16,988 nt of DNA from CAZBDU01 sp964490725 (lineage in GTDB: Bacteria > Spirochaetota > Spirochaetia > SZUA-6 > DRHE01): positions 1-16,988 of the forward strand of contig CAZBDU010000111.1 of assembly GCA_964490725.1 (NCBI GenBank), written 5' to 3'. The notes beneath the pieces are model-generated. The model was not told the DNA's origin. It saw only the letters and a program-made list of their open reading frames with translations, and did not search any database. How positions within the stretch are numbered: the first letter of the stretch is position 1; each line of letters begins with the position of its first letter. Position numbers and translations under genes: made by a program. Shown piece after piece: positions 1-6,533 of this stretch.

Positions 1-3
1 CGC

Positions 4-17
4 TGTAAGGACTTACA
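4..17. promoter_or_regulatory. 14-bp perfect dyad, operator-like
   Basis: TGTAAG-GA-CTTACA is a perfect inverted repeat with 6-bp arms. It lies downstream of the DUF547 stop codon, in the 48 bases before the window edge. It could be an operator for a gene beyond the left edge or a small stem in a transcript end. The outer half-sites TGTA/TACA recur in the dyad at 6307-6319. The function is not established. Confidence 0.25.
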
Positions 18-48
18 CGCCGGAAATCGGCAAAACCCTGAACATGGG

Positions 49-882
49 CTAGCGGCCCGGCTCGTTCAAGGTCCAGTCGTACTCGTAGCGGATGCGCCCG
101 CCGTACCCGCGAAGCATCTCCGCCAGAGCGGGGCGGGCGTAGCGCAGCAGGTGCCGGAACACCCCCTGGCGGCTGCCGCCGAAGTCCTCCCGGAACCAGT
201 CATAGATGCTGGAGAGCACCAGCACGCCGTCTTGAAAACGAGCTCCCCGGGGATGATTGACGTACCCCCGGGCTGCTTCCTCCAGCAGCTCATCGGCGTT
301 GGCCGCCGTGTAGGCCCTGCCCTGCAGGTTCGGGCAGCCCAGGCTGGCGCAGTTCACGGCATAGTGGATGCGGGGGTCCTTCCATATGGGACGCAGGATG
401 CGGTGCTCGATGTCGTTCAGCGAAAGCCCCTGCCCCTCCACGGTGGCCAGCCTGGCATTCCAGGGGCCGCGGCTGAACAAGCCCCCCAGGTTGATCCTGG
501 TGATGCTGGAGACCGGGTAGTGGTCCAGCACCACCTTCACGGTGAGCGCGTTGTAGAGGTTGATCCAGTAGGCCCGCTGCTCATTCCGGTTCAGCTCCGA
601 AACCGGCACCGACTGGAGCCGCTCCAGGTAGCCCGCCAGGGCCTCTCTGTCCGCAGCGCTCACCCGGGCGTAGCGCAGGCGGTTGATCCCCGAGGGATCG
701 TCCCTCATCAGGTAGGCGTCCAGGAAGCGCTGCCAGGGGGTGTGGTCCACCGCGACGGTGCTGGCCGGATCGTGAGCCTGCCAGCGCGGCCAGAGGTCCG
801 CCCGCGGCGCGGCCGCCGCCGTGAGGGCCGGAGCCACGCTCATCAGCGCCGCCGCCAGGATCCGCCTTCCTCTGCTCCGCAT
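49..882 (-). CDS. Exported DUF547-family protein
   Basis: The predicted product has 277 residues, including a Sec signal peptide. An RSRGRR-type basic start is followed by a hydrophobic Ala-rich stretch and an AAAAP cleavage region at about residue 26. It should therefore act outside the cytoplasm. The mature part carries DUF547 hallmarks: RNEQRAYWINLYNALTVKVV near residue 98, LNDIEHRILRPIW in the middle, and HYAVNCASLGCPNL, whose two cysteines are typical of the family. The biochemical role of DUF547 is not settled. I chose the ATG at 882 because it begins the signal peptide; a TTG at 918 would put twelve residues in front, and neither has a clear ribosome site. It is the last gene of the ABC importer/DegT operon, separated from DegT by about 60 bp with a stem-loop. 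A link to transport or to the aminotransferase is only inferred. Confidence 0.85.
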   Translation of the reverse strand: MRSRGRRILAAALMSVAPALTAAAAPRADLWPRWQAHDPASTVAVDHTPWQRFLDAYLMRDDPSGINRLRYARVSAADREALAGYLERLQSVPVSELNRNEQRAYWINLYNALTVKVVLDHYPVSSITRINLGGLFSRGPWNARLATVEGQGLSLNDIEHRILRPIWKDPRIHYAVNCASLGCPNLQGRAYTAANADELLEEAARGYVNHPRGARFQDGVLVLSSIYDWFREDFGGSRQGVFRHLLRYARPALAEMLRGYGGRIRYEYDWTLNEPGR

Positions 883-924
883 GTAGAGAAGATAAGGATT
901 TTGCGCACCCGGCAGCAAGCCGGC

Positions 925-941
925 CGGCGCCGACGGCGCCG
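925..941 (-). repeat. GC-only stem-loop between DegT and DUF547 genes
   Basis: CGGCGCC-GAC-GGCGCCG forms a perfect 7-bp stem with a 3-nt loop, one base beyond the DegT stop codon. No T-run follows on the minus strand, so it is not a textbook intrinsic terminator. It may mark the 3' end of the DegT message or reduce read-through into the DUF547 gene. Confidence 0.35.
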
Positions 942-942
942 C

Positions 943-2181
943 CTACCCCGCCCGGTAGTGGCCGGCCACCTTGGCCACCCCGCGGATCATCTCGTCGATA
1001 TCCTGCTCGCTGTAGAACTCCGTGAGGTTCAGATTGAAGGTCTGCCGGAAGGCCTCCTCGGCGCGGGGGCACAGGCCGGGCGGGTAGGACAGTTCCGAGC
1101 CCAGATCGCGCGAGACGAAGGGGAAGGGGCTCTGCGGGAAGGCGCTGCGGCGCTGGAAAAGGTCGTACAGGTACACGGGCATGCCGCCGGTGATTTTGCC
1201 CGGCTCCGAGGGGATCCCTTCGGCGTCCAGGGCCGCACAGAACTCCGCCACCGGGACGGCGATCACCCGGGGGTCCAGGCGGACCACGAACAGGAAAAAG
1301 GTGTGCGCGCAGTGCGCCGGCACCTTCTGCGGGATCACGCCTTCGATCCCGGCCAGCCCCTCGATCAGCCTTCGGCCCAGGGCCACCCGGCGCTCCACCA
1401 CGGACTCCACCCTGGCCAGCTGCGCCTTGGCCACCGCGCCCTGCAGCTCGGTCATCTGGTAGTTCGGGGCCAGGAAGTAGGGGTTGCGCGCCCTTCCGTC
1501 GCGGAAGTAACACTTGTCCACGAACAGCTTCACCCTCTCCTCCAGGTCGTCCCGGTTGGTGAGCACCAGCCCGCCTGAGCCGCTGGTGATGTGCTTGAAG
1601 TGATTGAGGCTGAAGGAGGCGATGTCGCCGAAGGTGCCGCACCACCGCCCCTTGTAAGGAGTGCACCACGCCTGGGCGCAGTCCTCCACCAGCGCCAGCC
1701 CGTGGCGGCGGGCGACACCCGCGATCTCCTCGACCTCCGCGGCCAGCCCCGCGTGGTGGACCGCCACGATGGCCCCGGTTTTCTCGTTGACCAGCCTCTC
1801 CACCGCTGCGGGATCCATGTTGTAGGTCTCCGGGTCGATGTCGGCGAAGCGCGGCACCAGGCATTGATACAACATGCCCGTGAGGGTGCCCATGTCCGTG
1901 ACCGAGGAGGTGATCACCTCCGTTCCCGGGGGAAGCTCCAGGGAGCCCAGGGCGATGTGCACCGCCGCGGTGCCGGAGGAGCAGCCGTTGCAGTGCTTCA
2001 TTCCGTACAGGCTCCGCATGGCCGCTTCCAGCTCCTTCACCTTGGTGCCGAAGACGTAGAAGAGGATGTCGCTGTCCAGCGCCTCCAGTACCTCCTTCTT
2101 CTCCTGCTCTCCGAAGCGGCGACCCGTCCCGAACGGGGTGGTCTTGCTCTTCGGTCCGCCCATGATCGCCAGCCTCTCCAC
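943..2181 (-). CDS. DegT/DnrJ/EryC1/AHBA-synthase-family PLP aminotransferase
   Basis: This 412-residue protein has the fold-type I sugar-aminotransferase layout. GCSSGTAAVHIAL (about 66-78) is the cofactor-phosphate loop, EDCAQAW (about 166-172) carries the Asp and Gln that contact PLP, and SFSLNHFKHITSGSGG (about 189-204) carries the probable Schiff-base lysine K196. The length is normal to slightly long for the family. Members usually aminate keto-sugars, ketocyclitols or aminoshikimate-type rings; the substrate cannot be read here. The glycine-rich segment after the lysine reads TSGSGG rather than the common TTGEGG. The start is GTG at 2181, preceded by AAGGAG seven bases upstream. It lies 21 bp behind the MalG-type permease in the same operon, suggesting it may process the imported carbohydrate. 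A role in the polyketide pathway to the right is possible but unsupported. Confidence 0.88.
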   Translation of the reverse strand: MERLAIMGGPKSKTTPFGTGRRFGEQEKKEVLEALDSDILFYVFGTKVKELEAAMRSLYGMKHCNGCSSGTAAVHIALGSLELPPGTEVITSSVTDMGTLTGMLYQCLVPRFADIDPETYNMDPAAVERLVNEKTGAIVAVHHAGLAAEVEEIAGVARRHGLALVEDCAQAWCTPYKGRWCGTFGDIASFSLNHFKHITSGSGGLVLTNRDDLEERVKLFVDKCYFRDGRARNPYFLAPNYQMTELQGAVAKAQLARVESVVERRVALGRRLIEGLAGIEGVIPQKVPAHCAHTFFLFVVRLDPRVIAVPVAEFCAALDAEGIPSEPGKITGGMPVYLYDLFQRRSAFPQSPFPFVSRDLGSELSYPPGLCPRAEEAFRQTFNLNLTEFYSEQDIDEMIRGVAKVAGHYRAG

Positions 2182-2202
2182 GACTAGACTCCTTGCCCCA
2201 GT

Positions 2203-3042
2203 TTACAGCTTCAGCCCGGTAGTGGCTATGCCCTCGATGATGAAGCGCTGGATGAACAGGTACACCACGATCATCGGCATGGTGGCGATGGCCGCCGCCG
2301 CCATGAGAGGGCCGAAGCTGATGTGATAGGGGTCCTTGAAGAAGGCGATCCCCACCGGGATCGTGCGCAGCCACTCCGAGTTGATGACGATCACCGGCCA
2401 GAGGAAATCGTTCCAGGAGTCGATGAACAGGATGAGCGCCACCGTCGCCAGCACGGTCTGGATCAGAGGCGCCACCACGGCGAGCACGATGCGGAGCTCC
2501 CCGGCGCCGTCGATGCGGGCCGCGTCGATCAGCTCGGAGGGCATGCTCTTGACCGCCTGGCGCACGAAGAACACCCCGAACGCGCTGGCGAAGTTGGGCG
2601 CGATGATTCCCGGGAAGGTGTCGATCCAGCCGAAGCGGGCCATCAGGATGTACAGGGAGACCGACGTCACCTGGATCGGCACCATCAGGGTGCTCAGGAT
2701 GAGCACGAAGAAGAACCCCTGGAGGGGGAAGCGGTAGACCGCAAAGGCGTATCCGGCGAACAGCCCGAACAGGATCGAGCAGCCCACGGAGACCACCGCC
2801 ACGATCAGGCTGTTGCGGTAGTACAGCAGAAAGGGCGCCTGGGCAATGGCGTCGCGGTAGTGCTGCGCCACCGGCGGCTGGGGCCACCACTTTGGCGGGA
2901 AGGAGATGAGGTTCTCCGGAGTCTGCAGAGAGGTGACGATCATCCAGTAGAAGGGCAGAACCATGAGGACCCCGAAGGCAATCAGCACCAGGTAGATCGC
3001 CAGCCTGCCGGCCGTGCGGCCGGCCCGGGACGCTGCGGTCAC
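2203..3042 (-). CDS. Carbohydrate ABC importer permease, MalG type
   Basis: This is a 279-residue inner-membrane permease of the carbohydrate uptake (CUT1) MalG/UgpE type. The first transmembrane helix (about 14-34) is followed by the conserved FYWMIVTSLQTPENL segment. The cytoplasmic EAA loop that docks the ATPase reads ELIDAARIDGAGELRI (about 165-180). The hydrophobic C-terminus ends in QRFIIEGIATTGLKL, typical of MalG proteins. Translation starts at GTG 3042, preceded by GGGAGGT, and overlaps the upstream MalF-type stop by four bases (GTGA), so the two permeases are translationally coupled. It should pair with the MalF-type subunit and the binding protein at 4024. The cognate ATPase is not in the window and is presumably a shared MsmX/UgpC-type protein. 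Confidence 0.95.
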   Translation of the reverse strand: MTAASRAGRTAGRLAIYLVLIAFGVLMVLPFYWMIVTSLQTPENLISFPPKWWPQPPVAQHYRDAIAQAPFLLYYRNSLIVAVVSVGCSILFGLFAGYAFAVYRFPLQGFFFVLILSTLMVPIQVTSVSLYILMARFGWIDTFPGIIAPNFASAFGVFFVRQAVKSMPSELIDAARIDGAGELRIVLAVVAPLIQTVLATVALILFIDSWNDFLWPVIVINSEWLRTIPVGIAFFKDPYHISFGPLMAAAAIATMPMIVVYLFIQRFIIEGIATTGLKL

Positions 3043-3932
3043 AGCTGCACCTCCCAGCGGCGGCTCAGCCGCTGCTGCAGCACGGTGATGCCCACCAGCA
3101 GCACGAACAGCACCAGAGCCATGGAGGCGGCGTAACCGAAGCGGTAGTTCTCGAACGCCTGCTTGTAGATCTGCAGCACCACAACCGTGCTGGCGTCAGC
3201 CGGTCCGCCGGCGGTAAGCACGAACACCTGGTCGAACACCTTCAGCGAGAGGATCGTGTTGTAGATCACCACGAACACGGTGGTCGGCGCCAGCAGCGGG
3301 AGGGTCAGGCGGAAGAACTGGGTCAGGGCACCCGCCCCGTCGATCAGGGCCGCCTCGTAGTAGTCCCTGGGGATGGCCTTGAGCCCCGCCACGAAGATCA
3401 CCATGTTGTACCCCACGGTGCGCCAGATGCTGAAGATGATGATGCTGAGCAGCGCGTCCCGGGAGGAGGCGATCCACCCCATGGGCGGCAGGGAGAGCAT
3501 TCTCAATATCATGTTGAACAGCCCGAACTTGGGGTCGTAGAGATAGCTCCAGACCACGGCGGCGGCCACGGTGCTGGTCACGTAGGGGGCGAAGTAGATC
3601 CCCCGGAACATCCCGCCCCCGGGGAGGCGAGAGGTAAACAGGGCCGCCAGGACAATCCCCAGAAACGTGGCGATGGTGACGATGGCCACCGCGTAGATGA
3701 AGGTGTTCTCCAGGGCCTTCCCGAAGGCCGCGTCGCGCAGAAGGAGCTGGAAGTTCTCCAGTCCCACGGGTTTGTACTCGCGGGTGACCACGTTGATCTT
3801 GAAGAAGCTGAAGACCAGGGTCTGGACCGACGGGTAGATGCGGAACAGCCCGAAGAGGATGAGCACGGGAGAGATGAACAGGTAGGCGTAGTGCCACCGC
3901 CGCTTGCGGATCCTGGTCAGCAGACCGGCCAT
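3039..3932 (-). CDS. Carbohydrate ABC importer permease, MalF type
   Basis: The 297-residue product has a basic N-terminus (RIRKRRW), a first transmembrane helix (about 15-32) and five further hydrophobic segments. The EAA loop YYEAALIDGAGALTQFF is followed by LTLPLLAP. LTAGGPADAST near the C-terminus is a common MalF/UgpA signature. The ATG at 3932 was chosen because GGGGAGG lies seven bases upstream and the protein begins like its relatives. An upstream in-frame start at 4124 would add 64 Arg-rich residues that run through the intergenic stem-loop and into the binding-protein gene, so I reject it. It is the first permease gene after the binding protein and overlaps MalG by four bases. The transported sugar is unknown. 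Confidence 0.95.
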   Translation of the reverse strand: MAGLLTRIRKRRWHYAYLFISPVLILFGLFRIYPSVQTLVFSFFKINVVTREYKPVGLENFQLLLRDAAFGKALENTFIYAVAIVTIATFLGIVLAALFTSRLPGGGMFRGIYFAPYVTSTVAAAVVWSYLYDPKFGLFNMILRMLSLPPMGWIASSRDALLSIIIFSIWRTVGYNMVIFVAGLKAIPRDYYEAALIDGAGALTQFFRLTLPLLAPTTVFVVIYNTILSLKVFDQVFVLTAGGPADASTVVVLQIYKQAFENYRFGYAASMALVLFVLLVGITVLQQRLSRRWEVQL

Positions 3933-3966
3933 GTGAAGCCTCCCCGCTCCGCGGCTGTCAAGAAGG

Positions 3967-4003
3967 CAGGCCCTCTCCCGCTGCATGCGCGGAAGAGGGC
4001 CTG
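3967..4003 (-). repeat. Stem-loop between binding protein and permease genes
   Basis: CAGGCCCTCT (3967-3976) pairs perfectly with AGAGGGCCTG (3994-4003). A further CCGC/GCGG stem follows beyond one mismatch, giving about 14 bp around a 7-nt loop. It sits 20 bp after the binding-protein stop and 35 bp before the MalF-type start. No T-run follows. In ABC importer operons such elements commonly protect the 5' part of the message or cause partial termination, so that the binding protein exceeds the permeases. Confidence 0.6.
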
Positions 4004-4023
4004 AAGGCTTGCTCGCGCCTCGA

Positions 4024-5328
4024 CTATTCGAGCGCCTTGATCGCCGCGTTGGCCTTGTTCTGGGCCTCCACGAGCGCCGCCTGTACGGCCATCTCGTCGT
4101 GCAGGATCTTCTGCACCGCCGCACCCACGGCGTCCAGGATGCCGTTCAGCGCCAGCGTGCGGGGGTAGACGTACGCGTAGGGCAGCAGCTCCTTGAACTG
4201 CTTGACGTACGGGTCGCTGACGAAGGGCTCCTTGTCCCAGTTCACCTTGTAGCGCGGCGTGGAGTGATACTTGGAGGCCTGCTCGAAGTCCATCTGCTCG
4301 GTATTGTAGTATTCGATGGCCTTGAGCGCAAGGTCGGTGTTCTTGGACTGGCTGAAGACCGAGGTGCTCCAGGCCGCCACGTCCACCGCGGGATCCTTGC
4401 CGGGCGCCATGGCCGGCGGAGGCGCGAAACCCCAGTTCAGGTTGGGTGCCTCCTTCGGGGCGCGCACCTGGATGCTGATCACCTCACTGATCTGCATGGA
4501 GGCGATCCCCTTGAGCAGGCAGTCCCGGGGATCCGGGAAATCGAGGCTGGTGGAGCGGTCCACCCACACCATGTCGTGGGCCATCTGCAGGCCCTGACGG
4601 ACGGCCGGCAGGTCAAAGGTGCTGGTTCCGCCTTTCAGCGCGTTGTGGTCGGAGATGAACTTCATCCCCGCTCCCCACAGCAGCCAGTTCCACTTGTCCA
4701 CGATCCCGTGGGGCTGCCCCAGGTGCCGGATGGCGTAGCCCACCCGCTTCAGGGTCCCGTCGGGGTTCTTGACCGCGGTGGCCGCCGAGGCCTTGCGAAA
4801 CGTGTCCCAGTACTTCGGAGCCTGATCCGGGTCCAGCCCGGCCTCTCTGAAGAAGTCCTTGTTCCAGGTGAGCCCGTAGGCGTCCTCACCCCAGGACGGA
4901 AAGCCGTACATCTTGCCCCCGCCCCAGTCGGAGAGGACCACCACCTCCGGGCTGACCGAAGACAGCCACTTCTTTGCGGCGGCGTCCGGAATCTGCACCA
5001 GGGCGTCGTCCTTCAGGTAGCCGCTCATCCACGAGCCATCGATGAAGCCGATGTCCGGCGCCTGCCCGCCTGCCAGGGCGGTGAAGATCTTCTGCTGCAT
5101 GGTGTTGTAGTCAACGGCCACCAAGTCGATCTTGCAGTTGTTGTCCGCCTCGAACCGGGCAAAGGGGTTGGAGCCGTCACGGAAGGGAAGCGAGGTCACC
5201 GTGATTTCGCCGGCCGGATACCACAGCGTGAGGGTCACGGGACCCGCCTTCTTCTCCTGAGTCCCTCCGGCAGACAGGATGAACGCCGGCAGAAGGAGAA
5301 GGAACAGAACCAAGGACCTGTCCTTCAT
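4024..5328 (-). CDS. Extracellular carbohydrate-binding protein of ABC importer, family 1
   Basis: This 434-residue solute-binding protein is of the MalE/UgpB class. The N-terminus is a Sec signal (a short basic MKDR start, the hydrophobic run LVLFLLLLPAFIL, then LSAGGTQEKK). There is no cysteine at the expected lipobox position, so it looks like a cleaved, unlipidated periplasmic protein. Family features include LTLWYPAGE at the start of the mature domain, GGQAPDIGFIDGSWM in lobe 1, and YGFPSWGEDAYGLTWNKDFF, a typical hinge/sugar-facing segment rich in aromatics. The start is ATG at 5328 with a strong GGAGGT eight bases upstream. It is the first gene of the importer operon and has its own promoter at 5364-5392. 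Sugar specificity cannot be inferred from the sequence. Confidence 0.93.
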   Translation of the reverse strand: MKDRSLVLFLLLLPAFILSAGGTQEKKAGPVTLTLWYPAGEITVTSLPFRDGSNPFARFEADNNCKIDLVAVDYNTMQQKIFTALAGGQAPDIGFIDGSWMSGYLKDDALVQIPDAAAKKWLSSVSPEVVVLSDWGGGKMYGFPSWGEDAYGLTWNKDFFREAGLDPDQAPKYWDTFRKASAATAVKNPDGTLKRVGYAIRHLGQPHGIVDKWNWLLWGAGMKFISDHNALKGGTSTFDLPAVRQGLQMAHDMVWVDRSTSLDFPDPRDCLLKGIASMQISEVISIQVRAPKEAPNLNWGFAPPPAMAPGKDPAVDVAAWSTSVFSQSKNTDLALKAIEYYNTEQMDFEQASKYHSTPRYKVNWDKEPFVSDPYVKQFKELLPYAYVYPRTLALNGILDAVGAAVQKILHDEMAVQAALVEAQNKANAAIKALE

Positions 5329-5363
5329 AAACTAACCTCCTCGAGAACCAGCATGATACTCCT

Positions 5364-5392
5364 AGTCTAGTAGGACCCCTTGCCCCGGTCAA
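5364..5392 (-). promoter_or_regulatory. Sigma70-type promoter of the ABC importer operon
   Basis: On the minus strand TTGACC (5392-5387) is separated by exactly 17 bases from TAGACT (5369-5364). These match the consensus at 5/6 and 4/6 positions. The expected start of transcription is about 30 bp before the binding-protein ATG, which has a strong ribosome site. The -35 box overlaps the TGA stop of the phosphopantetheinyl transferase (5391-5389). Confidence 0.65.
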
Positions 5393-6168
5393 GAAGAATC
5401 GCCTCCGTCGGCGGCGTCGAACAGCCAGCGATGGATGCGGCAGCGCCCGCCCACCACGCATAGCGCCCCGCGGAAGCCCGGCTCCGGCAGGAAGTCCGCC
5501 AGGAACCAGTGGCGCCCCCGGCGGGTTCCGGACAGGGGGAAGTGCATGGAGCGCCCCCGACGCGACAGCACCCGCGGCACCGCAATGGCCTGAAGGGTGG
5601 CGGCCAGATCCATCCCGGCGGCCTTCACCACCGCCTCCTTGCGCGCCCAGAGCGTGAAGAACAGCTGCTCCCGCCGCGGCGGCGGCAGGGAGCGCAGGAG
5701 GCGGACCTCCACGGGAGGGAAGAAGTGGTCCGCCAGGGTGGCCAGGCGCGCCAGCGGGCGCACCGCCTCGATGTCGACGCCCAGCTGCCGGCCCAGAGTG
5801 ACCGCCACCACCGCGCGCTCGCCGGAATGGGACAGGTTGAAGGCGATGCCCGGGCTCATCCCGGGGTGAAGAAGGTAGGGCTTGCCCCGCTCGCCGTCGG
5901 CGAAGCGCAGCTCCCTCGGCCGGACACCGGCGTAGCGGGCCAGCAACGCCCGCAGCCCTCCCCGGGCCGCCCCGAAACGGCGGCGGTCGGCGGGGAAGCG
6001 GTAGCGGTCGCGGCGCCGGCGTTCCTCGGGGGAGAGCAGCAGCTCCAGCGCGGACTGGACCTCCGGCGGCAACTCCAGCGAGGTGAACCAGAGGTGTACC
6101 TCTCCCGCGGACAGCCTCGGCTCGGAGGGACCGGGGAGCCAGAGCGGCGGCAGCTCGGACATCGCCAC
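5389..6168 (-). CDS. 4'-phosphopantetheinyl transferase, Sfp type
   Basis: This 259-residue enzyme moves the phosphopantetheine arm of CoA onto the active serine of carrier proteins. The Sfp-type signatures are present: LSHSGERAVVAV ahead of GVDIEAVRPL (about 124-133, where D and E bind magnesium), and FFTLWARKEAVVKAAGMD (about 170-187), the W-x-x-K-E-A-x-x-K motif. The length fits the long Sfp/Gsp class used in secondary metabolism. The start is uncertain: GTG at 6168 or ATG six bases inside at 6162, with only a weak GGGTGG in front of the ATG. It diverges from the ketosynthase gene at 6534 and lies beside the biosynthetic operon. The ACP at 9653 is therefore the likely client. Confidence 0.93.
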   Translation of the reverse strand: MAMSELPPLWLPGPSEPRLSAGEVHLWFTSLELPPEVQSALELLLSPEERRRRDRYRFPADRRRFGAARGGLRALLARYAGVRPRELRFADGERGKPYLLHPGMSPGIAFNLSHSGERAVVAVTLGRQLGVDIEAVRPLARLATLADHFFPPVEVRLLRSLPPPRREQLFFTLWARKEAVVKAAGMDLAATLQAIAVPRVLSRRGRSMHFPLSGTRRGRHWFLADFLPEPGFRGALCVVGGRCRIHRWLFDAADGGDSS

Positions 6169-6239
6169 CCATCATAAGGCGCAAGGACCGAACCTGCAAA
6201 GAGCTCCACGGCCCCAGGTCGCAGGCTTCCGATCTTCGG

Positions 6240-6268
6240 ATAATCTGTTTCCAGGCCGGAAATGTCCC
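6240..6268 (-). promoter_or_regulatory. Candidate promoter of the phosphopantetheinyl transferase gene, with a dyad in the spacer
   Basis: On the minus strand GGGACA (6268-6263, 4/6 to consensus) lies 17 bases from GATTAT (6245-6240, 4/6). The spacer is almost filled by the inverted repeat TTTCC-AGGCC-GGAAA (6248-6262). A dyad between -10 and -35 is a usual place for a repressor or a MerR-like activator. Both boxes are weak, so this is a suggestion only. Confidence 0.3.
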
Positions 6269-6306
6269 CTTCGGGCTACGGCGACGGCTGCCCGGGTCGC
6301 CAAGAA

Positions 6307-6319
6307 TGTATTCCATACA
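6307..6319. promoter_or_regulatory. 13-bp dyad TGTAT-TCC-ATACA
   Basis: This perfect inverted repeat has 5-bp arms and a 3-base centre, and lies in the GC-rich divergent region. It is AT-rich relative to its surroundings and operator-like. Its outer TGTA/TACA half-sites match those of the dyad at 4-17. Confidence 0.25.
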
Positions 6320-6474
6320 GCCCGCATGGAGGAGGGATCGGTATGCCGTAGAAAGGCGAGTCGAGTCACCACGACGTCGAGCAGCGCCCGCGCTCGGAGA
6401 TCTTCAGCCGCACCCTCTCGGTGGCCGGGGAGAGCTCACCCTCCGCTGAGGGAGCGTCTCGCCCCAAAGCTGTC

Positions 6475-6503
6475 TTGACAGCGGCCCTTATTCTCTATTG
6501 AAT
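6475..6503 (+). promoter_or_regulatory. Sigma70-type promoter of the plus-strand ketosynthase
   Basis: TTGACA (6475-6480) matches the -35 consensus at all six positions. TTGAAT (6498-6503, 4/6) follows after exactly 17 bases. Transcription would begin near 6510. This placement argues that translation starts at the GTG at 6534 rather than at the TTG at 6498, which lies inside the -10 box. Confidence 0.6.
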
Positions 6504-6533
6504 AGCATGATACAGGGACTGAAGGGTAAGGGA

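Larger units (their letters stand above)
6169..6533. other. Divergent intergenic regulatory region
   Basis: This stretch of roughly 365 bases separates the minus-strand phosphopantetheinyl transferase from the plus-strand ketosynthase. I see no convincing gene; the short ORFs across it lack ribosome sites and family motifs. It holds two candidate promoters facing outward, two short dyads and an imperfect GCTca-CCCTC/GAGGG-AGC stem at 6434-6455. Confidence 0.6.

Noticed and set aside
581..2890. A 769-residue minus-strand ORF
   Set aside because: It is a Gly/Arg/Pro/Ala-rich out-of-frame reading across MalG and DegT, both of which are clear in other frames. No domain is recognisable.
6172..6478. 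Small ORFs in the divergent intergenic region (66 aa minus, 131 aa plus)
   Set aside because: They have no ribosome site and no recognisable motif, and they overlap candidate promoters. They are most likely chance readings.
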